Shown in pieces: positions 5,925 through 12,410 of a DNA stretch of 12,483 bases. The notes below the pieces were generated by a model, which saw only the letters and a program-made list of their open reading frames with translations, was not told where the DNA came from and ran no database searches. How positions within the stretch are numbered: position 1 is the stretch's first letter; each line of letters begins with the position of its first letter. The stretch comes from Candidatus Hermodarchaeota archaeon. Lineage in GTDB: Archaea > Asgardarchaeota > Hermodarchaeia > Hermodarchaeales > Hermodarchaeaceae. A program made the position numbers and the translations under genes. The stretch lies in the NCBI GenBank assembly GCA_016840185.1, contig JAEOSV010000328.1, positions 1-12,483 on the forward strand. The letters are read 5' to 3'.

Positions 5925-7580
5925 TTAGGTGGGTGTTCGTTTTCGGGTACCGAATAGCTCCTGACTGTAAAATGTGTCAAGGACATCATAGGCGATGTTA
6001 TCCGCGTGATCACTAATGCGTTCTAGGTTTCGGAGGGCTTCGGTGAACATGACATCCGCTTGCGGGGCGCAGACTCCCTCGGTGGTCCGTTTAATGTGTG
6101 CACGCTTGAATTTCCTTTCTAAGACATCAACAGCGTCTTCCAGTTCCACAGCTTGCTTGGCAAGGAAATCGCTTTGCTGTTTCAAAGCGGCAATTGCAGT
6201 GGCATAGGTTTCTTCAACCTTATCGAAAAGTTTGCCTAATTCTTTCTTCGCGTTTTCTGAGAAGGGGATTTTTTCTTTTACTTTTCTCATGGCAAACTCA
6301 GCGAGGTTGTTCGTCATATCTCCAATGCGTTCAACATCAGTGATGATGTTCAGTAATTTAATGCGCCATAGCTTGTACTTGGCGGGGAGGTCCTGTTCCT
6401 TGATTTTGTCAATGAACAGTTCGGTTTCATCGCAATATTCATCCACTTCATCTTCAAGTGTTAACACTTCTTTGGCTGCATTAAGGTCATCATTGACGAG
6501 TGCCTGTTTACTAAGACCTAACATGTTGAGCGTTTTTTCAGCAATGCTGACCACTTCTCTTTCAGCTTCTCGTAATGCCAGTTGAGCCACATTGAGCATT
6601 TTTTCATCAAAGAAATGCCGTGGCTTGAGTTCACCTTCTCGCTTTGCGATGACTCGTTCACAGAGCCACACCAAGGCACCCACAAACGGAACGAACATGA
6701 AACTGACCGCGACGTTAAAGATTGTGTGGGCATTCGCGATTTGTCTAGGCAGTTCTAGGCTTGTGAGCCGGACGAGTCCTGCAAAGGGGATAAGAAAGGG
6801 AAGGAATACAAGAACACCAATGACGTTGATCATGGCCTGAGCTAAGGCTGTCCTTTTAGCGGGGCGGGATGCTCCTACAGCTGCAAACAACTCTAGAAAA
6901 GTTGTACCGATGTTTGCACCCATAATAATAGCGATTGCTGCTTCTAAGTTGATGGCCCCAGATCTCCCAAAGGCAATAACTAAGCTGGTAGTGGCAGAAC
7001 TACTTTGGGTAACTCCGGCAATTAAAGCGCCTATCAACACCCCTATCACTGGATTCTGCCCAAAGGTGTTAAGAAGATAAATGAAAATCGGGAGTTCCAC
7101 AAGTGGCTCAACTCCCAACGACATGATATCCATCGCAAGAAATAGCAGGCCCAAACTAAACACAATTTTAGCGACAAACTTCACCTTCTCATTCTTTGAT
7201 AAGAACCCAACAAAGAAGGCAACCGCGATGAGGGGAAAATAAGCCACGCCGATATTGAATGAGACAATCTGCGCTGTAATTGTGGTGCCGATTTCTGCTC
7301 CTAGGATGACATTCACTGATTGACGAAAGGTCATAATCCCTGCATTGACCATTCCAATCAGTGTCAACACTGTGATACTCGAACTCTGCGTCATGACCGT
7401 CGTGGCGGTGCCCACACCCATTCCCTTGATCGGGTTATCCGTAGCTTTTTCCAGAACCTTGACAACCCGCGGTCCGGTGATTTTTGAAAGGCTATCGCTG
7501 AGCAACTTAACGCTGTACATGAAGAGGGCAAGACCACCGACAATGGTGAAGACGATGGTCAGAATATCCATGGCACCCAT
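5925..7580 (-). CDS. Na+/phosphate cotransporter with C-terminal PhoU-like domain
   Basis: Inner-membrane transporter of the Na/Pi-cotransporter (NptA-like) family, 551 residues. The membrane part (about 1-310) shows the duplicated signature: TQSSSITVLTLIGMVNAG (64-81) and TQSSSATTSLVIAFGRSG (191-208), each followed by a GA-x-IGTT segment (GAEIGTT, GANIGTT) thought to form the substrate site. Residues from about 330 form a helical PhoU-like region (LTLEDEVDEYCDETELFIDKI, LNIITDVERIGDMTNNLAEFA, RNLERISDHADNIAYDV), with the acidic E-R-I-x-D motifs that bind metal in PhoU proteins. In related proteins this domain is thought to tie transport to phosphate status. ATG 7578-7580 is favoured because ATATAG on the - strand (7602-7607) is placed for a leaderless start; ATG 7569-7571 is an alternative. 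First gene of the - strand run. Confidence 0.92.
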   Translation of the reverse strand: MGAMDILTIVFTIVGGLALFMYSVKLLSDSLSKITGPRVVKVLEKATDNPIKGMGVGTATTVMTQSSSITVLTLIGMVNAGIMTFRQSVNVILGAEIGTTITAQIVSFNIGVAYFPLIAVAFFVGFLSKNEKVKFVAKIVFSLGLLFLAMDIMSLGVEPLVELPIFIYLLNTFGQNPVIGVLIGALIAGVTQSSSATTSLVIAFGRSGAINLEAAIAIIMGANIGTTFLELFAAVGASRPAKRTALAQAMINVIGVLVFLPFLIPFAGLVRLTSLELPRQIANAHTIFNVAVSFMFVPFVGALVWLCERVIAKREGELKPRHFFDEKMLNVAQLALREAEREVVSIAEKTLNMLGLSKQALVNDDLNAAKEVLTLEDEVDEYCDETELFIDKIKEQDLPAKYKLWRIKLLNIITDVERIGDMTNNLAEFAMRKVKEKIPFSENAKKELGKLFDKVEETYATAIAALKQQSDFLAKQAVELEDAVDVLERKFKRAHIKRTTEGVCAPQADVMFTEALRNLERISDHADNIAYDVLDTFYSQELFGTRKRTPT

Positions 7581-7601
7581 AGCTAGGTTCTCTTTAATAA
7601 G

Positions 7602-7607
7602 CTATAT
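7602..7607 (-). promoter_or_regulatory. TATA-like box of the phosphate transporter
   Basis: Read on the - strand the bases are ATATAG, 22-27 nt upstream of ATG 7580. That spacing would start transcription at about the start codon, as in leaderless archaeal mRNAs. No Shine-Dalgarno match precedes the ATG, which agrees. Confidence 0.4.
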
Positions 7608-7681
7608 GCCCTTCGAAACAGAATCAATGAAATGTTTCAGTTAACGCAGAGAACAGTGGTACAAACCTGCGACCAGTTGGA

Positions 7682-7721
7682 TATATACCCCCGAAGTGTG
7701 TATGGAATGGTGCTTGGGTGG
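7682..7721 (+). promoter_or_regulatory. Promoter and leader of regulator 2
   Basis: TATATA (7682-7687) is followed by CCC, AGTGTGTA (7695-7702) and TGGTGCTTGGGTGG (7708-7721). It aligns almost base for base with the regulator 3 upstream region and more loosely with that of regulator 1. GGTGG (7717-7721) also serves as a Shine-Dalgarno match seven bases before ATG 7729, so the block may be both leader and operator. Confidence 0.65.
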
Positions 7722-7728
7722 CAAAAGA

Positions 7729-8691
7729 ATGCCCATGGACCTTACTGACAAACAGATTCTCTACACATTAGCAGAGAACTCTCGAATTTCTTACCGGGCG
7801 ATAGGGAGAAAATTGGGACTCTCGGTTACGGCAGTGCGCAACCGGGTGCTCAAGCTTGAAGACGCAAAAGTAATTCGCCGCTATTTCATCATTCCCAGCT
7901 ACGCTATGGTTGATGCGTCCTTTTTCACAGCCATCCTAACGTTGAAACTGCATCCACCTAGTGAAACCTTCCGTGATTTCCTCGGTGCCTCCCCCATGAT
8001 TGATAATGTCAATCTATTAGCCGATGGCAACGTGATGGTTTGGGGGAAATATGCAAGGGTAAAAGGGCTCGATGAACTCACCTTGTTCATGCATGAGCTG
8101 AAAGAAGTCAATGACGTCGAATTTCACACACTTCTGATCGAGAAGGGTCAACGATGCCCGCTCTCATCCATGCAACTACAAGTCCTACGTTGCCTGCGAC
8201 AGAATGTTCGAATGCCAATAAAAGATATCGCTCAACACACCGGTATGACGCAACGCCGTGTCCGCAAACTCCTCGCGGAGTTAATCGGTATTGAAGGGTC
8301 CGCTGACGAACAATGGTTTCATGAAAACGGTATCGGCGACTATCGAACTGCTCAACAATGTTTTCATACTCGGACCGATTGTGACGTAGCCGAAGGCGGG
8401 GCCACTCGATTCTATGCCCGCATCGAGTTTCGTGGCGGGGACGAAACGCGCCGTTCAATTGTTGCTGTTCTTAAACGTGAATATCCTCTCGAATACTGGT
8501 TTACCCATGCCAGTGCTTCAGCGCCAGTACTCTTTTCTATGTTCCTTGTTGACATCGCCAATTATTCGCCTGAAATCATCAAGCGAATCAAGGAACTAAA
8601 GGACGTGGTCTCCGTTCGACCCATCGTCTATTTTGCCCACCATTACTTTCCTGGATTAAACGATCAGTTCTGGCAACGTATCCTCGGTTGA
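7729..8691 (+). CDS. Four-domain Lrp/AsnC-like transcription regulator (regulator 2)
   Basis: Close paralogue of regulator 1, alike over the whole length (about two thirds of residues identical by eye), 320 residues. The order is AsnC helix-turn-helix (DKQILYTLAENSRISYRAIG, LSVTAVRNRVLKLE), Lrp-like ligand domain ending NDVEFHTLLIEKG, second helix-turn-helix (LQVLRCLRQNVRMPIKDIA, TQRRVRKLL) and second ligand-like domain ending VRPIVYFAHHY. The linker GDYRTAQQCFHTRTDCDVAEGG keeps the Cys, His and Cys of regulator 1. The most conserved stretch is EYPLEYWFT-x-ASASAPVLFSMFLV, a candidate effector or dimer surface. ATG 7729 follows GGTGG by seven bases; ATG 7735 matches the start favoured in the paralogues. 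Surface protein B follows after 138 nt on the same strand, so regulator and surface gene may be functionally linked. Confidence 0.85.
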   Translation: MPMDLTDKQILYTLAENSRISYRAIGRKLGLSVTAVRNRVLKLEDAKVIRRYFIIPSYAMVDASFFTAILTLKLHPPSETFRDFLGASPMIDNVNLLADGNVMVWGKYARVKGLDELTLFMHELKEVNDVEFHTLLIEKGQRCPLSSMQLQVLRCLRQNVRMPIKDIAQHTGMTQRRVRKLLAELIGIEGSADEQWFHENGIGDYRTAQQCFHTRTDCDVAEGGATRFYARIEFRGGDETRRSIVAVLKREYPLEYWFTHASASAPVLFSMFLVDIANYSPEIIKRIKELKDVVSVRPIVYFAHHYFPGLNDQFWQRILG

Positions 8692-8829
8692 CAAACCGTT
8701 CAGATGTCTTATAAGCATCGTTCATTTTGTAAACCACTTGACAAACACGTGTTAATATGCCACGAGTAGATACTTCTCCTTAGTGGAGTGACCTCAGTTT
8801 TTAGAAGCCACTTCTGGAGTGTGTGTGTC

Positions 8830-9672
8830 ATGAGAAAACGTATAGCAATACTCCCAGTCCTGATGCTACTTCTCCTTTTGACCATCAGCAATATGTCACA
8901 ACCAAGCTCCGCGGTCACCGTATGGACAGACGATTTTGATGATGGCGTCTTAGATGGTTGGACAATTCTTGAAGGCGGATTTATCATTCAGAATGGTCGG
9001 GTAACCGCAACCAACCGAGAGTATAACAACATGATACATGAAAGTACAACAGCGTACGGCTACTGGAGCTTTGACGCCTATCATACCAATACCGATCCCC
9101 ACGTGGGTTGGTTAGTCTATTTCGTCGCAGATGGGTTTTATCATCTAAACCGGCCTCTCAATGGCTATCAAGTTTCATATATAGCTTGGGCAGAAGGATT
9201 TGGTGGTTTTCGACTTGAGAAAATAGTGGATGGGCGCCATAGTCGGATTGATGGCTATCGAAATGCAACCGAATTTCCTCCTCCCCAATTATTTTGGATG
9301 GTGCATGTGGACGTTGTCCGCCATTACAATGGGTATATGTATGTCTGGCTCAACTACACGGAAAATGACCATGAAACAGGGATATTCTTTGATAGCTACG
9401 AATCTACTTACTCAACCTCCTCCTACCTAGCCATAAGCATGGAACACCATGAGACGGCTTGGATTGATAATCTTCAAGTCAATAATGACCCCAATGCAGG
9501 ACCTGATCCAATTCCTGATCCGTTAAATACAGAACTCTTTGATCCAAGACCAACTGTCTTGCTAGTGACGCCTTGGGCTGTTGGGCTATGCTTGGTTGTG
9601 GGCGGCTTTTTGGTTTGGCGACGCCGGCACAAGAAGGTGGACATTACGCCAGGGAAGAAACTCGACGACTAA
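8830..9672 (+). CDS. Membrane-anchored concanavalin-A-like surface protein (paralogue B)
   Basis: Probable cell-surface protein of 280 residues. A signal peptide (MRKRIAILPVLMLLLLLTIS, 1-20) is followed by an all-beta domain of about 185 residues (32-217) that begins DDFDDGVLDGWTILEGGFII and ends AWIDNLQV. That pattern is typical of LamG/GH16-like jelly rolls that bind or cleave glycans; no catalytic Glu pair is obvious, so binding is more likely than hydrolysis. A proline-rich stalk (PDPIPDPL) leads to one helix (TPWAVGLCLVVGGFLVW) and a basic cytoplasmic tail RRRHKKVDITPGKKLDD. Sequons at Asn145 and Asn175 could be glycosylated. ATG 8830 is chosen because GGAGTG (8816-8821) lies eight bases upstream and the signal peptide starts there. 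A small hairpin, AGAAG-CCA-CTTCT (8803-8815), abuts that site. Confidence 0.75.
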   Translation: MRKRIAILPVLMLLLLLTISNMSQPSSAVTVWTDDFDDGVLDGWTILEGGFIIQNGRVTATNREYNNMIHESTTAYGYWSFDAYHTNTDPHVGWLVYFVADGFYHLNRPLNGYQVSYIAWAEGFGGFRLEKIVDGRHSRIDGYRNATEFPPPQLFWMVHVDVVRHYNGYMYVWLNYTENDHETGIFFDSYESTYSTSSYLAISMEHHETAWIDNLQVNNDPNAGPDPIPDPLNTELFDPRPTVLLVTPWAVGLCLVVGGFLVWRRRHKKVDITPGKKLDD

Positions 9673-9724
9673 CCGTGTCATTCAAGCTGCAACTCTTGGC
9701 ACCGAGAACAAACCTACGATGAGT

Positions 9725-9749
9725 AATCAATTTCAAGCTAGAATTGATT
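9725..9749. repeat. Inverted repeat after surface protein B
   Basis: AATCAATT (9725-9732) and AATTGATT (9742-9749) are perfect 8-bp arms around a nine-base spacer. The A/T-rich dyad has operator-like geometry but lies at a 3' end, so an RNA hairpin or terminator role is equally possible. Confidence 0.4.
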
Positions 9750-9780
9750 CAGTAACACACACTCCATTCGCGTAGGACAC

Positions 9781-9820
9781 GAATACCAGGGCGGCATCTG
9801 CTTCCCTGGTATTCTCATTT
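9781..9820. terminator. Strong hairpin between convergent genes
   Basis: GAATACCAGGG (9781-9791) and CCCTGGTATTC (9804-9814) form a perfect 11-bp stem with a 12-base loop, followed on + by TCATTTTA. It lies between the ends of surface protein B and the serine hydrolase. A further 12-bp palindrome, GAAAGATCTTTC, follows at 9827-9838 just past the hydrolase stop. Confidence 0.6.
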
Positions 9821-9859
9821 TATGAAGAAAGATCTTTCGCAAACTTTAAGCGGGAGAGT

Positions 9860-11065
9860 CTAGTGCGGTCGCCGTTTCCAGTAAAATCCCCCGACAATCA
9901 ACGCAATGCTTACACCAACACCAACAGGTAGAAGAATGAACACAGGATTCAAGGGCGGTGAAGCAGGAGTTGTTGCAGGAAGAACGTGACGTTCGACTAT
10001 CCAGTGGTCTTCGATGGCGTTGCTATTACCGGTTATAACGACGACGAGGTCGTGGCTGGGGATGACCCAGATGTACTGTCCAAGATATCCTCGGGCGGTG
10101 TATGCACCGATTCTGGGATAGGTCCACCATTGGTAGCCGTAGCCATCAGCATCCGGATTATTTGGAATGAAACTATGGTGGGTTACCGAGGATTCCATCA
10201 CCCATGAGAGGGGTATTCTGGTTTGTCCTTCCCATTGTCCTCCGCGAAGCATGAGGAGCCCGATTTTTGCCATGTATCGGGGAATAAGATACAAGTCCGA
10301 GCCACCCATCGCATGTCCATTGGAGTCACTGGTCCAGTAAAAACTGGTAATGCCTAAGGGAGTGAACAAATACTCATCGGCAAAAGCGACAGTAGCCATT
10401 CCCGAAGCTTCTGATACGATAGCTGAGAGGACATGGGATCCTCCCGTATTATAGTTCCAGGCTTCACCTGGTTCATATTCCATTGATCGGTTCAGCATCC
10501 ATTGCACCCAATCGCTCGTATTGACGATGGCGCTATAATCGTTGAGTGGATGCCCCCACGGATAGGAGGATTCATCCCAGGGAAGACCAGAAGTCATCGT
10601 GAGCAAATGATGAATTGTAATCGCTTCTTTTCGTTCATCCATGTTGTCGAACGTACGGTCCGGGAAATAGTCTAACACGTAATCGTTAACGCTGCCAATC
10701 AAGCCTTGCGCTAAAGCGATGCCGACGAGAATGGATGTGATGCTCTTTGTGCAGGAATGGATTTCATTCGCCTGATCCACTCGGTCGGGATCACCAAAGT
10801 AGTTCTCATAGACCAGAAACCCGTTCTTTATGATGAGTAAAGAGATGATGTCGTTTCGCCAAATGCGATGTGACATCTCATCTTCCATTTCAAGCAACAA
10901 CGTGCCATTCACTCCTTGGGAATCAGGGGTGGCTGTTTGCCATTCTTGAGTCGGCCAAATCGCTTGAGATGCACTCTTGACAGTGTTAGTGGTTGGGAAG
11001 GGGATGATAAGTAACATTGAGCAGAGAAACATGAAACCGAGGAGTTGAGGAACACGAGCTGCCAA
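9860..11065 (-). CDS. Surface-anchored serine hydrolase of the beta-lactamase/penicillin-binding-protein fold
   Basis: Predicted extracellular enzyme of 401 residues. A signal peptide (LLGFMFLCSMLLIIPFP, 8-24) precedes a class C beta-lactamase-like domain. The SxxK motif is SCTK (Ser104, Lys107). HHLLTMTSGLPWDE (152-165) is the usual family segment. The YxN position reads NYNTGGSH (Tyr205), as in the group that includes 6-aminohexanoate-dimer hydrolases and esterases, and the KTG position is replaced by RGYLGQ (325-330). True beta-lactamase activity is therefore unlikely; peptidase, amidase or esterase action is more plausible. A single C-terminal helix (NPVFILLPVGVGVSIALIVGGFYW) and KRRPH tail anchor it. 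TTG 11063-11065 is supported by GGTGA on the - strand (11072-11076) at a spacing of six. It lies between surface proteins B and C. Confidence 0.85.
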   Translation of the reverse strand: MAARVPQLLGFMFLCSMLLIIPFPTTNTVKSASQAIWPTQEWQTATPDSQGVNGTLLLEMEDEMSHRIWRNDIISLLIIKNGFLVYENYFGDPDRVDQANEIHSCTKSITSILVGIALAQGLIGSVNDYVLDYFPDRTFDNMDERKEAITIHHLLTMTSGLPWDESSYPWGHPLNDYSAIVNTSDWVQWMLNRSMEYEPGEAWNYNTGGSHVLSAIVSEASGMATVAFADEYLFTPLGITSFYWTSDSNGHAMGGSDLYLIPRYMAKIGLLMLRGGQWEGQTRIPLSWVMESSVTHHSFIPNNPDADGYGYQWWTYPRIGAYTARGYLGQYIWVIPSHDLVVVITGNSNAIEDHWIVERHVLPATTPASPPLNPVFILLPVGVGVSIALIVGGFYWKRRPH

Positions 11066-11419
11066 GCATGTTCACCAGTACATTCGCCCTGAGTCTGCAG
11101 ATAAAAGGTTATAGAAACCGGATGGTTCGTAAACCCACCCAGAACACCCAAAGAGCATCCCGTTTCCACACGTCACAGTTCTTTTCCTGAAAATTACGCC
11201 TTTCGGTAAGGGCATTCCTCCCTTTTGGTACCCATCTAGGTCTCAAACCACCCAAAACTAGAAGCGTCTCTTCCCTTTTCCACCCTGAATAGGTGAGAGG
11301 CCTTTAAATGAAATGACAGACAGAATGCTAGGTGTCAAAGTTAGCTAGGGATTTCTGCATAAAATCCGAAGAGATATATACGATACTAGCAAAAACAAAC
11401 TAAGTTGGAGGGTTTGTTT
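11066..11419. other. Divergent intergenic region of about 350 nt with promoter-like sites
   Basis: No credible gene is visible. On the - strand the region holds the Shine-Dalgarno site of the serine hydrolase (11072-11076) and an A/T-rich TATA candidate near 11101-11107. On the + strand there is TTTAAAT (11303-11309), about 110 nt before surface protein C, and TATATA (11375-11380) at the expected distance for that gene. A 6-bp hairpin, GCCTTT-CGGT-AAGGGC (11198-11213, one G-T pair), is followed by TCCTCCCTTTT (11216-11226). That 11-nt string also forms the 3' arm and T-tract of the hairpin at 3254. Confidence 0.5.
11375..11412 (+). promoter_or_regulatory. TATA box and ribosome-binding site of surface protein C
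   Basis: TATATA (11375-11380) predicts a transcription start near 11405, giving a leader of about 15 nt. GGAGGG (11407-11412) lies seven bases before GTG 11420 and fixes that codon as the start. Confidence 0.55.
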
Positions 11420-12295
11420 GTGAAAAGAAGGTTGATTCTGGGTACAACGCTTCTTATAACATTGTTGTGCGTTACGTTTACAGTTTCTGATACCAGTACC
11501 GCGGTACCTCACTACATTGAATACTTTAATGATGGTCTCGACGGTTGGACGACGCGAATTGGCGGCTTTATTATTGACAATGGCCGGTTAACCGCCACTC
11601 ACCAAGAGTACAACCTCATCACAACACATGAATGCACCTCCGTATATGGGTGGTGGAGTTTTGACGTATATCATGACATGGTTGACAACCACAGGGGTTG
11701 GTCTGTATTTTTTGTCGCTGATGGCTTCCATGTAAGTGGATATCCTCTAAATTCCTATGAATTAACGTATTATCGGACTGGACACGGGGTACCGGGTTCT
11801 GCCCCACCCCACGTATACGAACTAGCAAAACGAGTAGACGGCCTCAAACAAAATCCTCATGATGGGTATCTAGACTCGCATATTTCCAACGATTTAATCG
11901 AAACTGTACATGTAGATATCGTCCGCCGACATGACAACGGACACTTGTATGTTTGGCTCAACTATACGGGAAATGATCCCGAAACTGGCATCTTCTTCGA
12001 CACCAACGAAACTACCCACACAACACCCCTCCCAACGACCTGCTCTTATTTTGCCATCAGCATGGATCATCAATATACCCAATGGATTGACAATATCTAT
12101 GTGGATACTAATTCCAGTAGAGGTCCTCCACCTGGACCAGGAGATATCCCTGATCCTGACATCGTTGCTATTTTTCTCCTGGTGACACCGTGGGCCATTG
12201 GCCTAACTCTCGTGGTGGGTGGGTTTTTAGTGTGGCGACGACGTCAAAAGAAGGTGAAGATTACGCCGGGGGAGGAACTCAAGGACTCAAAGTAA
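11420..12295 (+). CDS. Membrane-anchored concanavalin-A-like surface protein (paralogue C)
   Basis: Paralogue of protein B, 291 residues, same layout. Signal peptide KRRLILGTTLLITLLCVTF (2-20); beta-rich domain from about 34 (YFNDGLDGWTTRIGGFII) to WIDNIYVD (222-229); stalk RGPPPGPGDIPDP; helix TPWAIGLTLVVGGFLVW; tail RRRQKKVKITPGEELKDSK. Blocks shared with B include WSFD-x-YH, FFVADGF, HVDIVRRH, YVWLNYT-x-ND-x-ETGIFFD and FAISM. An extra loop near 118-150 (GHGVPGSAPPHVYELAKRVDG) makes it longer, and Cys72 and Cys208 could form a disulphide absent from B. A glycan-binding surface role is inferred from the fold. GTG 11420 is fixed by GGAGGG seven bases upstream. The start of regulator 3 lies 115 nt downstream on the same strand. 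Confidence 0.75.
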   Translation: MKRRLILGTTLLITLLCVTFTVSDTSTAVPHYIEYFNDGLDGWTTRIGGFIIDNGRLTATHQEYNLITTHECTSVYGWWSFDVYHDMVDNHRGWSVFFVADGFHVSGYPLNSYELTYYRTGHGVPGSAPPHVYELAKRVDGLKQNPHDGYLDSHISNDLIETVHVDIVRRHDNGHLYVWLNYTGNDPETGIFFDTNETTHTTPLPTTCSYFAISMDHQYTQWIDNIYVDTNSSRGPPPGPGDIPDPDIVAIFLLVTPWAIGLTLVVGGFLVWRRRQKKVKITPGEELKDSK

Positions 12296-12358
12296 TCGCT
12301 AAGATCACAATTTTTGGTTTGTAGGTGGTTCAACGAGAAAGTGAATTGTACCGCTGAA

Positions 12359-12397
12359 TATTTACCCTATTAGTGTGTAGGAGTGGTGCTTGGGTGT
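12359..12397 (+). promoter_or_regulatory. Promoter and leader of regulator 3
   Basis: TATTTACCC (12359-12367), AGTGTGTA (12372-12379) and TGGTGCTTGGGTG (12384-12396) repeat the regulator 2 upstream region with the same order and a one-base spacing change. A separate GGTGGT (12401-12406) lies about five bases before the GTG start and may be the ribosome-binding site. Confidence 0.65.
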
Positions 12398-12410
12398 CTT
12401 GGTGGTATGA

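Noticed and set aside
6232..6585. 117-codon open frame on + opposite the phosphate transporter
   Set aside because: It is antisense to the PhoU-like half, whose protein is clearly conserved; the Ser-rich, repetitive composition is that of a reverse-complement shadow.
8108..8458. 116-codon open frame on - opposite regulator 2
   Set aside because: It lies wholly inside the conserved regulator, has an Arg/His-rich shadow composition and shows no promoter or ribosome-binding site.
8818..8828. GTGTGTGTGT run before surface protein B, as a phase-variation repeat
   Set aside because: It is only about five units, lies outside the reading frame, and partly overlaps the ribosome-binding site; too short to support phase switching.
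8788..8829. Upstream extension of surface protein B to a codon at 8788
   Set aside because: It would place 14 residues before a complete signal peptide and run through the GGAGTG ribosome-binding site.
9860..11065. Antibiotic-resistance beta-lactamase
   Set aside because: The KTG box and canonical YxN are replaced, and the protein is membrane-anchored at both the signal and C-terminal ends like a surface peptidase or esterase.
10909..11169. 86-codon open frame on - overlapping the start of the serine hydrolase
   Set aside because: The hydrolase frame has a signal peptide, a well-spaced ribosome-binding site and full family motifs; the other frame shows no domain.
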